DNA from: Desulfovermiculus sp964619345
Lineage (GTDB): Bacteria > Desulfobacterota > Desulfovibrionia > Desulfovibrionales > Desulfothermaceae
DNA: 64,000 nucleotides
Direction: 5' to 3'
Assembly (NCBI GenBank): GCA_964619345.1
Contig: CAZUER010000001.1
Span: forward strand, 37,236-101,235
Shown here in pieces: positions 34,679 through 42,966 of the stretch (the first letter of the stretch is position 1; each line of letters opens with the position of its first letter). The notes beneath the pieces were generated by a model. It made no database searches. It had not been told where the DNA came from and saw only the letters and a list, made by a program, of their open reading frames with translations. A program made the position numbers and the translations under genes.

Positions 34679-35290
34679 TCATTCTCCTTGCACCGGTGGT
34701 TTTCCCTGAACCAACATTTCCGAGAGGGTCATATCCACTTTGGGCGGTCTCCTGCGATTGGTTCCCAGAAATTCGCGTTCCAATTGCACCAGTTCAATAT
34801 ATAACGGGGTCCGATCCAAAACGGGTATTGGAGATAAATCAGCAGTTAGCTCCTGGCACTTTTGACATCCAGGAAACTGTTTGGTCTGCCCGTTGGGCAT
34901 GCGCACTTGATTGGGAACCCCGTGCAGACGGCAGATCATCAGCCGGTACGGATAGAGGATACATAAGCCCTGTTCATTCAACGGGCACATGAACCGGGGC
35001 TGTTTGCCCTGCTCCAGGGTGGTCCGGCATTGCTCGACATTGGTTCTGGCCCGGTCCAAAACGGCCTGCCTGTGTTTTGGATCCAGAGAATCCATGCCCT
35101 TCCAAATATAGGCCCATTCAATGTAGGTGTGGTGTTGGAAGTAACTCTGGCAGCAATTGTCCGTGCATTCGGAGCAGGTCAGGCCCAAACGGGAAGCCAG
35201 TTCCTCGTATCTGGACTCCATTGTGGCGTACAACTCGGCTAATCGCTCGAAGACGTTATTGTTCTTTTTTTTCTGAGGTCCAGAGTTCAT
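34679..35290 (-). CDS. YkgJ-family cysteine-cluster protein
   Basis: A 203-residue protein of the YkgJ/CxxCxxCC family, which may bind zinc or an iron-sulfur cluster. The Cys pattern is CSECTDNCC near residue 40, followed by CPLNEQGLCILYPYRLMICRLHG, the standard family block. Function is unknown; it is often taken as a metal chaperone or Fe-S protein. It overlaps the end of the kinase gene by 35 bases and nearly abuts the lipoprotein gene, so translation is likely coupled. Confidence 0.85.
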   Translation of the reverse strand: MNSGPQKKKNNNVFERLAELYATMESRYEELASRLGLTCSECTDNCCQSYFQHHTYIEWAYIWKGMDSLDPKHRQAVLDRARTNVEQCRTTLEQGKQPRFMCPLNEQGLCILYPYRLMICRLHGVPNQVRMPNGQTKQFPGCQKCQELTADLSPIPVLDRTPLYIELVQLEREFLGTNRRRPPKVDMTLSEMLVQGKPPVQGE

Positions 35291-35852
35291 ATATCAAAGC
35301 TTCCAGTTTGTGGATGCAGTCCTGAATTGAGGCCGAAGCTGTGCTTATCACCAGATCTGCATAGCGTTCATAAAGGATACAACGTTCTTGGTAAATATCG
35401 TGGAGATTCTGTCCGGACCGCATAACTAACCCCCGATCCGGGTTTTGTTCAACCCTCTGGGAAATGGTTGGAAAGTCGGCTTGCAAATAGATGATGACTC
35501 CGCTACGTTGGAGCGCTTCCATAGCTTGAGGACTGTACACAGCGCTGCCTCCGGTGGCCACAACGCACCGGCAGACTTCCAGACTGAGCAAGGTTTTTTC
35601 TTCGGCTAACAGAAACTGTTCCCGGCCCAGGGTCCGCCGCAAGGCTTCCAAAGGCAGGCCGTACCATGCCTCCATGAGGTGATCGGTATCCAGATACGCC
35701 CAGCCCAGCCTGCGGGCCAAAGCTGTGGCCAGGGTACTCTTGCCTGCCCCCGGCATGCCGATGAAAATCAAACACGGTCTGTGCTCGGGAACCGAGTGCC
35801 AAACCAAGTTCCTTGTCCCTTCCGAGGCTGGGTCGGAAGTGCGTGCGGTCAT
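35256..35852 (-). CDS. Shikimate-kinase-like protein (AroK family), function uncertain
   Basis: A 198-residue NMP-kinase-fold protein. The P-loop GMPGAGKST is at 32-40 and LDTDHLME, the Walker-B-like region, near 54. In true shikimate kinases a GGG motif and an FRxxE substrate-binding motif follow; here they are GGS (101-103) and FLLAE (80-84), so the substrate Arg appears lost. The GGSAVYS form is seen in annotated shikimate kinases of some anaerobes, so it may be a paralogue with another substrate. The ATG has GGGGAGAC upstream. It heads an operon with a YkgJ protein and a lipoprotein. Confidence 0.8.
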   Translation of the reverse strand: MTARTSDPASEGTRNLVWHSVPEHRPCLIFIGMPGAGKSTLATALARRLGWAYLDTDHLMEAWYGLPLEALRRTLGREQFLLAEEKTLLSLEVCRCVVATGGSAVYSPQAMEALQRSGVIIYLQADFPTISQRVEQNPDRGLVMRSGQNLHDIYQERCILYERYADLVISTASASIQDCIHKLEALIYELWTSEKKEQ

Positions 35853-35962
35853 TGTCTCCCCTGGGCATGGGCTGGATAAGGATACATGGACCCTGTATCG
35901 ATCCGTTACAAATCGGCACGAAGGCTACCATAGAAACCAACAAAGGCCAAGCCGGAGGGCGC

Positions 35963-36571
35963 ATGACCCAGGAGGCCCTGTCTCTGGTTCAGGAGTATGT
36001 CCAGCAAGGCGCTGAATTGCGTAAGGATTTTTTCAAAACCGGCAGCGAAGCAGTGACCGAAGTGGCCAGGCTCATGGCCGTTACTCTGGTGCGGGGAGGC
36101 AAGATTTTATTTTGCGGCAATGGGAGCAGTGCGGCCGAAGCCCAGCGTTTAGCCGCCAAGTTTGTTTCCAGGTTTGAGATGGAACGTCCTCCTTTGCCGG
36201 CTTTGGCCTTGACCACGGACAGTTCAGTGCTTACCGCTGTGAGCAGTGAGCATGGAGTTGATCATGTATTCGGAAAGCAAGTCAAGGCCCTGGGCAGAGA
36301 GGGGGATGTGTGTGTGGGTATTTCCACCTCCGGTCAGAGTCCCAACCTCATTCATGCCTTGCAGGTGGCCAAGGAGTCGGGATTAACCACCGTCGGCCTG
36401 CTGGGAGAGGACGGGGGAAGAATGCGGGGCTACTGCGATCACACGATCTGCGTTTCCGGCCAGCGCACGGCCCATATTCAAGAGGTACACATGATCATTG
36501 GGCACCTCTTGTGCCGGCTGGTTGATTTTTTTCTCTTTGAAGCTGCGGATCAACTTCAGCCCTATCTCTGA
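35963..36571 (+). CDS. gmhA: Phosphoheptose (sedoheptulose-7-phosphate) isomerase
   Basis: GmhA makes D-glycero-D-manno-heptose 7-phosphate for lipopolysaccharide core. The 202-residue SIS-domain protein has FCGNGSSAAEAQRLAAKFV, the sugar-phosphate site STSGQSPN, and the metal-binding His in VHMIIGHLLC. ATG at 35963 is chosen because of CGGAGGG and homologue length; the frame stays open to 35813 without support. It is divergent from the kinase operon. Confidence 0.94.
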   Translation: MTQEALSLVQEYVQQGAELRKDFFKTGSEAVTEVARLMAVTLVRGGKILFCGNGSSAAEAQRLAAKFVSRFEMERPPLPALALTTDSSVLTAVSSEHGVDHVFGKQVKALGREGDVCVGISTSGQSPNLIHALQVAKESGLTTVGLLGEDGGRMRGYCDHTICVSGQRTAHIQEVHMIIGHLLCRLVDFFLFEAADQLQPYL

Positions 36572-36602
36572 TATAACCAATATTGCATACAGGAGTCATG
36601 CC

Positions 36603-36836
36603 ATGCCTATATACGAATATACCTGCACCCGGTGCGCTCACCAGTTCGAGGAGATCATTTTAGGCTCGGAAGCTGAGGTCCCCTGTCCCCAGTGCGGTTC
36701 AGAGCAAACCCACAAGTTGATGTCCAGGTGCCGGAGCAAACTGGGGGGTGCAGAGCCCTTAGGACCAGAAGCTTCCATGTCCTCAGGGGGAGGCTGTGCC
36801 GGGTGTGGCGGAGGAAGCTGTGCCAGCTGTGGATAA
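36603..36836 (+). CDS. FmdB-family zinc-ribbon protein
   Basis: A 77-residue putative regulatory protein of the FmdB/CxxC_CxxC_SSSS family. Zinc ligands are CTRC near residue 8 and CPQC near residue 28; the C-terminus is a Gly/Cys-rich tail with three extra CxxC or CG motifs. The function of the family is not proven. It follows gmhA by 31 bases. Confidence 0.88.
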   Translation: MPIYEYTCTRCAHQFEEIILGSEAEVPCPQCGSEQTHKLMSRCRSKLGGAEPLGPEASMSSGGGCAGCGGGSCASCG

Positions 36837-36923
36837 GTCCTTGAAATACAAGGTATGGACCTATGGAGAGGGCCCCTCTCACACTTGTTAATAGCGGAGA
36901 ATCACAACCCAAAGCAGAGGATC

Positions 36924-37856
36924 ATGATAACCTCGTTGACCATCGCCACCCGGGGCAGCAAATTGGCCATGTGGCAGGCAAGGCATGTAGCCGGCCTCAT
37001 TCAGGCTGTTCACCCCCAGGTGGATATTGACTTCAAAATCGTGAAAACCTCGGGAGACAAGATCCTGGATGTCCCTTTAGCCAAAGTGGGGGGCAAGGGG
37101 TTATTTGTCAAAGAGATCGAAGAGGCCATTCTGGCCGGAGAAGCGGATCTGGCCGTTCACAGCATGAAGGATGTGCCGGCCGAGCTGATCTCTGGATTGG
37201 CCCTGGGGGTCATGCCTGAGCGGGACGACACCTCGGACTGTTTTTTAAGCATGCACTATTCTGACTGGCAATCCCTGCCACAGGGAGCTGTGGTAGGGAC
37301 CAGCAGCCTGCGCCGGCAGGCTCAGCTCCTGGCCCTGCGCCCGGACCTGACCATCCGGACCCTGCGGGGGAACCTGGATACCCGGCTGGGCAAGCTGGAA
37401 AAGGGTGAATATGATGCCATTGTCGTGGCTTCGGTGGGCCTCAAGCGCCTGGGTCTGCAGTCCCCATACGCCTGCCGTCTTGTGCCTCCGTATTTTTATC
37501 CGGCCTTGGGACAAGGGGCACTGGGGATTGAATATCCAACCGAAAATACGGAGCTGGACCATTTATTGTCTGCTTTGGATCATGCCCCAACCAGGGTGAC
37601 AGTGACTGCAGAGCGCAGTTTTCTCCACGAGCTGGAAGGGGGGTGCCAGGTTCCTATCGGAGGCATGGCCGAAGTAGAAGGTGATCAGGTCACCCTGCAC
37701 GGCTTTGTATCCGATGTCCGGGGGAACACGGTTATTTTGGAACAAGATCGGGCCGGATGCCGGGAGGCTGAGAGCCTGGGCCGTTCTCTGGCCCGAAAGG
37801 TCCTGGACCGAGGCGGACGAGAGATCCTGCAGCAGATATACGCCGGTTCGGATTAA
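36924..37856 (+). CDS. hemC: Porphobilinogen deaminase (hydroxymethylbilane synthase)
   Basis: HemC polymerises four porphobilinogens in tetrapyrrole synthesis. The 310-residue protein has IATRGSKLAMWQA, GTSSLRRQAQL and the cofactor-bearing Cys in LEGGCQVPIGG near residue 240. The ATG at 36924 matches family length; an earlier ATG at 36855 overlaps the previous region. With hemL and the ahbB-like gene in the window it indicates haem synthesis by the siroheme route. Confidence 0.95.
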   Translation: MITSLTIATRGSKLAMWQARHVAGLIQAVHPQVDIDFKIVKTSGDKILDVPLAKVGGKGLFVKEIEEAILAGEADLAVHSMKDVPAELISGLALGVMPERDDTSDCFLSMHYSDWQSLPQGAVVGTSSLRRQAQLLALRPDLTIRTLRGNLDTRLGKLEKGEYDAIVVASVGLKRLGLQSPYACRLVPPYFYPALGQGALGIEYPTENTELDHLLSALDHAPTRVTVTAERSFLHELEGGCQVPIGGMAEVEGDQVTLHGFVSDVRGNTVILEQDRAGCREAESLGRSLARKVLDRGGREILQQIYAGSD

Positions 37857-37883
37857 GGCCGGGAAAGGTCTTTGGCCTTCTGC

Positions 37884-38486
37884 TCACCGTTTCTGAAGGG
37901 AAAAGAGATCCTCGGGGGTGTTGACGTTGATGAACGAATCCAGATGGGGGTCCACGGTACGCACCTCCGCTTCCTGCACCATGTGCACCCGGACCCGGGA
38001 ATACATTCCCGAGATTTTGGCCTGTCTGTTTTCCAGGAGCCGGGAGAGCAGAGGGAGACAGCTTTGGGAATATATGGCGCACAAGGGTTCGTAATACCCA
38101 TTGATCACCGGTACCACCACATCGTCGGCCTTTGATCCCTTATCCATGAGCAGGCGGATAACCCCAGGCATAAGCAGCGGTGTGTCGCAGGCGGTAATGA
38201 AGACGTGTTTACAGGGGCTGTAGCTCAGGGCGGCATGTATTCCGGACAGAGAACAGCGTAAGGAAAATATGTCTGTATGCACGGGCAGGTTGCAGGAGCT
38301 GTATTCTTCCGGATTACGGGTAATGATACTCGTTTCGGTACATACGGATTGCAGGGTCTGGGTCAGACGCTGCAAAAAGGTCTGACGGCCAAGGGGTAAA
38401 TGACTTTTGGTTCGTCCGTGCATGCGGGTATTGAGCCCGCCGCAGAGTACGGCCCCGGATACGGCAGTGAGCATGATGTGTTTCAC
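37884..38486 (-). CDS. mobA: Molybdenum cofactor guanylyltransferase MobA
   Basis: MobA links GMP to molybdopterin for formate dehydrogenase and similar enzymes. The 200-residue protein has AVLCGGLNTRMHGRTKSHLPLG (a divergent LAGGxSxRMGxxKA motif) and FITACDTPLL, plus DSFINVNTPED near the C-terminus. The motif deviates at two positions, so activity toward GTP is probable rather than certain. It may start at the second Met (MLTAVSG). It follows a methyltransferase gene in the minus direction. Confidence 0.86.
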   Translation of the reverse strand: MKHIMLTAVSGAVLCGGLNTRMHGRTKSHLPLGRQTFLQRLTQTLQSVCTETSIITRNPEEYSSCNLPVHTDIFSLRCSLSGIHAALSYSPCKHVFITACDTPLLMPGVIRLLMDKGSKADDVVVPVINGYYEPLCAIYSQSCLPLLSRLLENRQAKISGMYSRVRVHMVQEAEVRTVDPHLDSFINVNTPEDLFSLQKR

Positions 38487-38532
38487 CTGGGGTTTCGTCC
38501 AGCAAAGTCCAACTCTGTCTGCCCTGGCCTGG

Positions 38533-39213
38533 TCAGGATGTCAAGAACCGGGCTGCGGGGTCAGCCCGTATGATCAAAATGACATCCTGACCGTGAAAGG
38601 AGATATTGGCTTGGAACCTTTGGGCCAGCCAAAGAAAGGTATCTTGGGAGTAGAAAGCGATATGCGTTTCATCCCGGATATAGTGCCAGTTGGCAAAGGC
38701 CTGCTGGGAGTGGACCAGCTTGGTCATGATCCCCAGGCAGCCTCCGGGACGCAACAGAGACCAGACCTGGGGCAGAGTGATGCCGGGCTGGCGGAGATGC
38801 TCAACCACTTCAGTACAGGTTATAAAGTCGTACGTCGTGTCCCATATCTCTGGAAGGGGGGCATAGAAGGGATCAAAGATGTCCATCTGATAGCCTGCTT
38901 CCCGGCATAAGGCGGCCAGGGCCGGAGCAGGACCGCATCCAAAGTCAAGGCCAAAAGCTGGAGGGGAAGTATGCTGCCTGACTGGGGCCAAGACCCGGGA
39001 TAAAAACTTTCTGTACCCCGGGTCGTGCTCATGGTTCTGGTGCTGATCGTAGCGAGCTTTTTCCTCTTTGAGGCCGACATGCTCCTCGGGGGAAACAAAG
39101 ACCAATTGGCACCGAATACAGCGGTAGTATCGACGTCGGCGGTCCCGGTGAAAAAGAATGGTGGAATCAGAGAAGCAGAGAATACAGGCTGGCCCGGATG
39201 ATGGATGGGTCAT
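38533..39213 (-). CDS. Class I SAM-dependent methyltransferase with N-terminal zinc ribbon
   Basis: A 226-residue protein with Cys pairs CILC and CIRC near the N-terminus and a Rossmann methyltransferase domain (LDFGCGPAPALAALCREAG near residue 95, then FITCTEVVEHL). This fits the Methyltransf_23 group; substrate is unknown. The start at 39213 is chosen because the preceding frame runs through repeat copy C. The repeat's GCCGGAGGC lies 12 bases before the ATG and may act as its ribosome site. mobA lies downstream. Confidence 0.83.
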   Translation of the reverse strand: MTHPSSGPACILCFSDSTILFHRDRRRRYYRCIRCQLVFVSPEEHVGLKEEKARYDQHQNHEHDPGYRKFLSRVLAPVRQHTSPPAFGLDFGCGPAPALAALCREAGYQMDIFDPFYAPLPEIWDTTYDFITCTEVVEHLRQPGITLPQVWSLLRPGGCLGIMTKLVHSQQAFANWHYIRDETHIAFYSQDTFLWLAQRFQANISFHGQDVILIIRADPAARFLTS

Positions 39214-39218
39214 GGGAC

Positions 39219-39285
39219 CACTTTGCCTCCGGCAAATCTGACATTTTTTTGCCCCAAAGCGGGCAAAAAAAAGACGAAAATATAC
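39219..39285 (-). repeat. Two-hairpin dispersed repeat, copy C
   Basis: Reads TTTGCCTCCGGCAAATCTGACA, then T7-GCCC-CAAAGC-GGGC-A8, and loses the TGATCA end. It lies between the divergent methyltransferase and SAP-like genes. Confidence 0.7.
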
Positions 39286-39457
39286 GTTGAGACGCTTTCG
39301 GCTTTGACCGTGAGCAAGGAAGAGATGTCTATGGTTCGTGACTGTGGCAAAATATACGGCTGCAAGGTCTTGTATGCCGGCCTCAAGGAGCATATCCTGA
39401 TTTCGCAGAAGATGAAAGAAAAAATGTCCATGGAACCGTTTACAAGGGGGCTGCAGG

Positions 39458-39754
39458 GTGAAAATGCAAGATGTACGTACTTTGGGCAGGAAGAACGGGC
39501 TGCGCTTTGGGGTGGGCATGACCAAGGTAGAGGCCATTCGGGCCATTCAGCGCTCGGAAGGAAATTTCGACTGTTTCGCCCGGGCCGGATCAGGGTATTG
39601 TGATCAAGTAAACTGTCTGTTCCGAACTGAATGCCTTGTGTTGTCTCAGAAGTCTCAAACCATTGATCAGACCGGCCTCAAAGGAAAAAAATGCAGAGAC
39701 GAGGTGCCTGCTCAGGAAGTTTGCGCCCCTGAGCAAGGCAAGGAGCTTCAATGA
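39458..39754 (+). CDS. Small SAP-domain-like protein
   Basis: A 98-residue protein starting at GTG 39458 or ATG 39464. The region MQDVRTLGRKNGLRFGVG-MTKVEAIRAIQRSEGNFDCF and the Cys-rich AGSGYCDQVNCLFRTECL resemble short SAP-domain proteins found in deltaproteobacteria, which may bind nucleic acid. About 30 C-terminal residues are low in similarity to that pattern. A GGGGG-containing ribosome site lies 6-8 bases upstream of the GTG. Function is unknown. Confidence 0.7.
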   Translation: MKMQDVRTLGRKNGLRFGVGMTKVEAIRAIQRSEGNFDCFARAGSGYCDQVNCLFRTECLVLSQKSQTIDQTGLKGKKCRDEVPAQEVCAPEQGKELQ

Positions 39755-39815
39755 GACCGGAGGGGAGGACCTTCTTTGGTTGACCAAGATGAACAAAGGG
39801 ACGCTCGGGGGAACT

Positions 39816-40097
39816 ATGGATGGAAAAAACTTTACATTTGAAGAGCATATGGAAAACAGCCTCATTCTTCAGACCTGTTACTATAGACTTGAAGCCTTCT
39901 TCCGAGCCCTGCAAGCCAATTACGGACAGGATAACGATGCGGTGCTGAGCGCCTCTGAAGTGCTGAACAAGCTCAATGAGCTGAAAATCCATATGGACGA
40001 TCTGGTCATTCAAGAGTTTCCGGAACGTAAGCTGTCTTGCGTGTATCGAACCAATGGAAGACCAATTGTAAGCTCCCCTGGAAAGTTCGATACATGA
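39816..40097 (+). CDS. Hypothetical protein (93 residues)
   Basis: I do not recognise this gene. The ATG at 39816 follows GGGGG and starts MDGKNFTFEEHMENS. The protein is acidic, predicted helical (EHMENSLILQTCYYRLEAFF, SEVLNKLNELKIHMDDL), with no signal peptide or membrane segment. It is 61 bases after the SAP-like gene. Earlier in-frame ATGs (39789, 39636) are less supported because they overlap the SAP-like gene's end. Confidence 0.5.
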   Translation: MDGKNFTFEEHMENSLILQTCYYRLEAFFRALQANYGQDNDAVLSASEVLNKLNELKIHMDDLVIQEFPERKLSCVYRTNGRPIVSSPGKFDT

Positions 40098-40238
40098 GTT
40101 TCCCATATACAAGAAAAATCGTGCTCATATAATCCCTGCCTTGCCGATCGTTGCCGTCGTCTGTGAGCCTGGAACTGAGGCCGTTTCCCACCTCCCACCT
40201 CCTGGTGTCGGCCGGACTGGCTTTGAATGTTTGCTTAC

Positions 40239-40967
40239 CTATTTGGCGGCCGTATGCAACCACACGATACCTGCGGTCAGGGAGCGGCCCTTCACGTGTG
40301 AAAAACCGGCTTGGCGGAGTTCCTCTTCCAGGTCCGGGGCAGTGGGAAAGGCCTGGATGGTTTGGGCCAGGTAGGTGTAGGCCTGGCGGTCCCGGGAGAT
40401 GATTCGCCCCAAGGCCGGGAGGATGCGGGTCAGATACAGGTTATACACTCCGCCCAAAATGCGTTGACCTCCGGATCCGAATTCCAGGATGCATAGTCGG
40501 CCTGCGGGGGTGAGAATGCGGCGGATTTCAGCGTAAGCGGCCGTTCTGGGCCGGATGTTCCGCAGACCGAAGGCGATGGTCACTGAGTCCACACTGCTGT
40601 CCGGCAGGGGGAGGGATCTTCCATCCGCCCCCAGGGGAAAGATGTTGCCCCCCCTGATTTTCGATCGTCCTTTGCAAAGCATTGGCAGGGAGATATCAGC
40701 GGCCAGAACGGTCAGGCGTGGGGTTTGAGCATGCAGCATGGCGGCCACGTCCAGGGTCCCGGCGGCCAGGTCCAGCACTATGCCTCCGGCCGGCGGTGCG
40801 GCGGCCCGCACCAAAGCCTTGCGCCAGGAAATATCCAGTCCCAGGCTCAAGGTCCTGTTCAACAGGTCATAGGCCGGGGCGATGCGTCCGAACATATCGC
40901 CCACAGCCTTGGAGGATTGGGAGGAAAGTGACGGATCAAGGGGTGGTCGTGGTGTCATCTTTTGCAT
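40239..40967 (-). CDS. ubiE: Demethylmenaquinone / ubiquinone methyltransferase
   Basis: This makes menaquinone from demethylmenaquinone (MenG/UbiE). The protein (about 242 residues) has MFGRIAPAYDLLNRTLSLG, VLDLAAGTLDVAAML for the methyl donor and AFGLRNIRPR near residue 140, all standard. Sulfate reducers need menaquinone, so menG activity is the probable one. The start is uncertain; ATGs at 40967 and 40958 are both possible, and the frame extends to 41021. It overlaps a 62-residue gene upstream. Confidence 0.9.
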   Translation of the reverse strand: MQKMTPRPPLDPSLSSQSSKAVGDMFGRIAPAYDLLNRTLSLGLDISWRKALVRAAAPPAGGIVLDLAAGTLDVAAMLHAQTPRLTVLAADISLPMLCKGRSKIRGGNIFPLGADGRSLPLPDSSVDSVTIAFGLRNIRPRTAAYAEIRRILTPAGRLCILEFGSGGQRILGGVYNLYLTRILPALGRIISRDRQAYTYLAQTIQAFPTAPDLEEELRQAGFSHVKGRSLTAGIVWLHTAAK

Positions 40968-41124
40968 GGGGAGGGGGTGAGGATTCGATGGTCCGGAGTA
41001 CTTCCTGATAGATGGGCCCAAAAAACTGGTCGAAGTTGTTGGGCGAGATACGTCCCACCTCGATGAATTTGACGATGATCTCTTTGGTCACTTGTAAGGC
41101 CTGTTTCTGTATTTTGCTGTCCAT
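40936..41124 (-). CDS. Small conserved hypothetical protein (62 residues)
   Basis: A 62-residue protein beginning MDSKIQKQALQVTKEIIVKF and containing IEVGRISPNNFDQFFGPIYQEVL. The amphipathic pattern resembles small conserved proteins seen in Desulfovibrio, though I cannot name the family with certainty. Its last 32 bases overlap the start of ubiE, suggesting coupled translation. Function is unknown. Confidence 0.6.
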   Translation of the reverse strand: MDSKIQKQALQVTKEIIVKFIEVGRISPNNFDQFFGPIYQEVLRTIESSPPPHAKDDTTTTP

Positions 41125-41212
41125 ATCTCACTTGCCAGCCTTCAGGGCAGTTACGCAAAATCAAAACTCAGACAATCTCATTCGGCTCATGAGTGGTTTT
41201 TATGGTTCACGG

Positions 41213-41239
41213 TTCAAATTTTCCAGAGGAAAATTTGAA
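41213..41239. repeat. A/T-rich perfect hairpin TTCAAATTTTCC
   Basis: Twelve-base arms TTCAAATTTTCC and GGAAAATTTGAA around AGA, with flanking A runs. It adjoins the minus-strand terminator at 41238-41298 and may be an extra structured element. Confidence 0.5.
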
Positions 41240-41298
41240 AAAACCCGTCCGGAGGGGAAATGGCCTTGACCCACCATGAGACAAAGGCTCCGGACGGG
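41238..41298 (-). terminator. Terminator after the coiled-coil protein gene
   Basis: On the minus strand, the 11-base arms CCCGTCCGGAG and CTCCGGACGGG enclose a 33-base loop and are followed by TTTTTT. It lies 37 bases past the stop at 41335. Confidence 0.7.
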
Positions 41299-41334
41299 AA
41301 TGGGGAGAAACCGGAAAGCACCCCCCCTTTTTTG

Positions 41335-42207
41335 TTATCGATTGGTTTGCTCCTCACTGAAGTCCGGATCATCTTTCTCTAAGGATTGGATTTCTTCCCG
41401 GATAATCTTGGCAGCTGCTTGGGGCACAACTTCTTCTATGCGCTGACTCAGCTCGTTCCACAACTCGTTTTTCAAGGCACTGACGGTCTCCGGCCCTAAG
41501 GCATAGCTGTTCAGCTCATCCACTTTTTGAGCCAGATTCTCCACTTCTTGCCTGGAAGGGAGATCGGTCTGGTCATTTGATTTCAGATCCAGGGTCAGGG
41601 TCTCTTTGAGCTCGGCTATCTTTTCCCGGACCAGATCTTCCAGGCGATTCATTATCCGGACCTCGATCTCTTTCCAAGATTCTGTACTCTTTGACCCCGC
41701 TTCCAAATCCCGAATTCTGGATTCAAGGGTGTGCAGGTTTTCTAGTTCCGAGATCCGGGAATCCATGTCTTCCAAGCGGCTACGCAGATCCTGGGAATCA
41801 ACATTGGATAATCCTTCCTTCCCGGGTTGCGAATCATGCTCTTTGGCCAGGTCTAAATCCAATTCGTCAAAGAGATCGTCCAGGTCGTCAAAGTCCCGGG
41901 CCGAATTTTGCTCATCGTTTTTTGAGCTGGTGGTTGATTGTTCTGTCCACCTGTTTTGGGTGTCTACGTCTTGTGAGTCCCGCAGCAGGGCGGTGAAGTC
42001 AAAGTCATCCTCTACCGGGCTCTGCTCGGAGCTCTGACTGCTGGAGGAAGCTCTCCCGGGGCGCCCATTTTCATTGTGGTATGGATTTTCCTGGTCACCT
42101 GGAGGTGAGGAGCCGGTAGAAGGAGGTTGCCCCGGCTCTTCAACCACTTCCGTGAGCTCGATGATTTCCTGGTCCGGCCGATGATCTTTTCCGGAATGTG
42201 TACCCAT
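41335..42207 (-). CDS. Acidic coiled-coil hypothetical protein (290 residues)
   Basis: A cytosolic acidic protein I cannot assign to a named family. The N-terminal third (about 1-110) is disordered, rich in Ser, Gln and Asp; residues about 125-270 are predicted coiled coil (ELENLHTLESRIRDLEAG, then IMNRLEDLVREKIAELKE). The short start motif IIELTEVVEE and end motif AAAKIIREEIQSL look like conserved terminal patches. It lies 12 bases downstream of the cytochrome c3 gene, likely in the same transcript. Confidence 0.7.
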   Translation of the reverse strand: MGTHSGKDHRPDQEIIELTEVVEEPGQPPSTGSSPPGDQENPYHNENGRPGRASSSSQSSEQSPVEDDFDFTALLRDSQDVDTQNRWTEQSTTSSKNDEQNSARDFDDLDDLFDELDLDLAKEHDSQPGKEGLSNVDSQDLRSRLEDMDSRISELENLHTLESRIRDLEAGSKSTESWKEIEVRIMNRLEDLVREKIAELKETLTLDLKSNDQTDLPSRQEVENLAQKVDELNSYALGPETVSALKNELWNELSQRIEEVVPQAAAKIIREEIQSLEKDDPDFSEEQTNR

Positions 42208-42219
42208 GTTGTACTCGTC

Positions 42220-42651
42220 TTATTGGTTTTTGACATGGCATGCAGCGCAGTTTTGAAAAGGCCCGCTGGCTTGGTCAGCCTCGTTTTTTTGCAGGTGACA
42301 ACCCAGGCAGCTGTGCGTGCTTTCCCTATTGTGGTAGGCGTTGAAGGCTGCATCGACTTCCTGCATTTGTGCACCTTTCGCCCCGACCAGATCGTGACAT
42401 CCTGAGGTGGTACATTTTCGCGGCGGCTGGGACGTATCTTCCCACTTATGATGGCAAACTGGACATCCCTGAGGGATATGCTTCTGGTGGGGCATGGTTA
42501 CCGGAGCATACAGAGGATTATTTACTTTGTCCTGGGACTCATTCATGACCACTTCTTGTGGTATTTGGATGGAAGAGGCCAGGAGTCGGGGGAAGAGGAG
42601 GCAAAGACTCAGTCCGAAACATACCAAGCTCAAAATAAGGATCCTGTACAT
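42220..42651 (-). CDS. Tetraheme class III cytochrome c3
   Basis: A periplasmic electron carrier of 143 residues, with an N-terminal signal or anchor (ILILSLVCFGLSLCLLFPRLL, hydrophobic to about residue 25). Haem sites appear in order: CPVCHH, CTTSGCH (a CX4CH type), CLGCH and CAACH, with extra His ligands in MPHQKH, AYH and STH. The pattern is that of class III cytochrome c3 of sulfate reducers, which links hydrogenases and formate dehydrogenases to membrane complexes. The start at 42651 has AGGAGGGTG directly upstream. Confidence 0.93.
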   Translation of the reverse strand: MYRILILSLVCFGLSLCLLFPRLLASSIQIPQEVVMNESQDKVNNPLYAPVTMPHQKHIPQGCPVCHHKWEDTSQPPRKCTTSGCHDLVGAKGAQMQEVDAAFNAYHNRESTHSCLGCHLQKNEADQASGPFQNCAACHVKNQ

Positions 42652-42966
42652 CACCCTCCTCCTTCGTATGCAGATTGGAAATGGAATAATCGAATATCGT
42701 GCCTTCATTTGGTATGGTCCGTTGTTGAGTTTATACTTTCTAAATTATCGCATACAACATGCATCAAAGGCAAGGCCCAGGCCCGGAGATGCCCAGGACT
42801 TTTTGGTTCTGCTTTTTGTTTTCAACAATTTCAGTTGACCTATTCTGTACTGGATGACAAGGAAATGTGTTCGGTGTTCTCGCATGAAACTAAAAATTAG
42901 CTTATTTGCTGATGAATGTGCAACATATTATACCTGAGAGTAAAATTACCGTGCGAAGGAGCCCAT
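42652..42966. other. Intergenic region between cytochrome c3 and hemL
   Basis: This 315-base gap carries a weak cytochrome c3 promoter candidate at 42730-42757 (listed) and two heptamer-like units (GTGTTCGGTGTTC near 42865). No clear terminator for hemL was found, and no open frame is supported. Confidence 0.5.
42730..42757 (-). promoter_or_regulatory. Possible cytochrome c3 promoter
   Basis: On the minus strand TTGTAT, a 16-base spacer, then TATAAA, about 80 bases upstream of the start. Match to consensus is moderate. Confidence 0.3.

Noticed and set aside
39214..39546. N-terminal extension of the zinc-ribbon methyltransferase to 39546
   Set aside because: The extension reads through repeat copy C and has no methyltransferase similarity; the ATG at 39213 fits better.
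39205..39603. A 132-residue plus-strand open frame
   Set aside because: It begins inside repeat copy C, overlaps the SAP-like gene in another frame and resembles nothing known.
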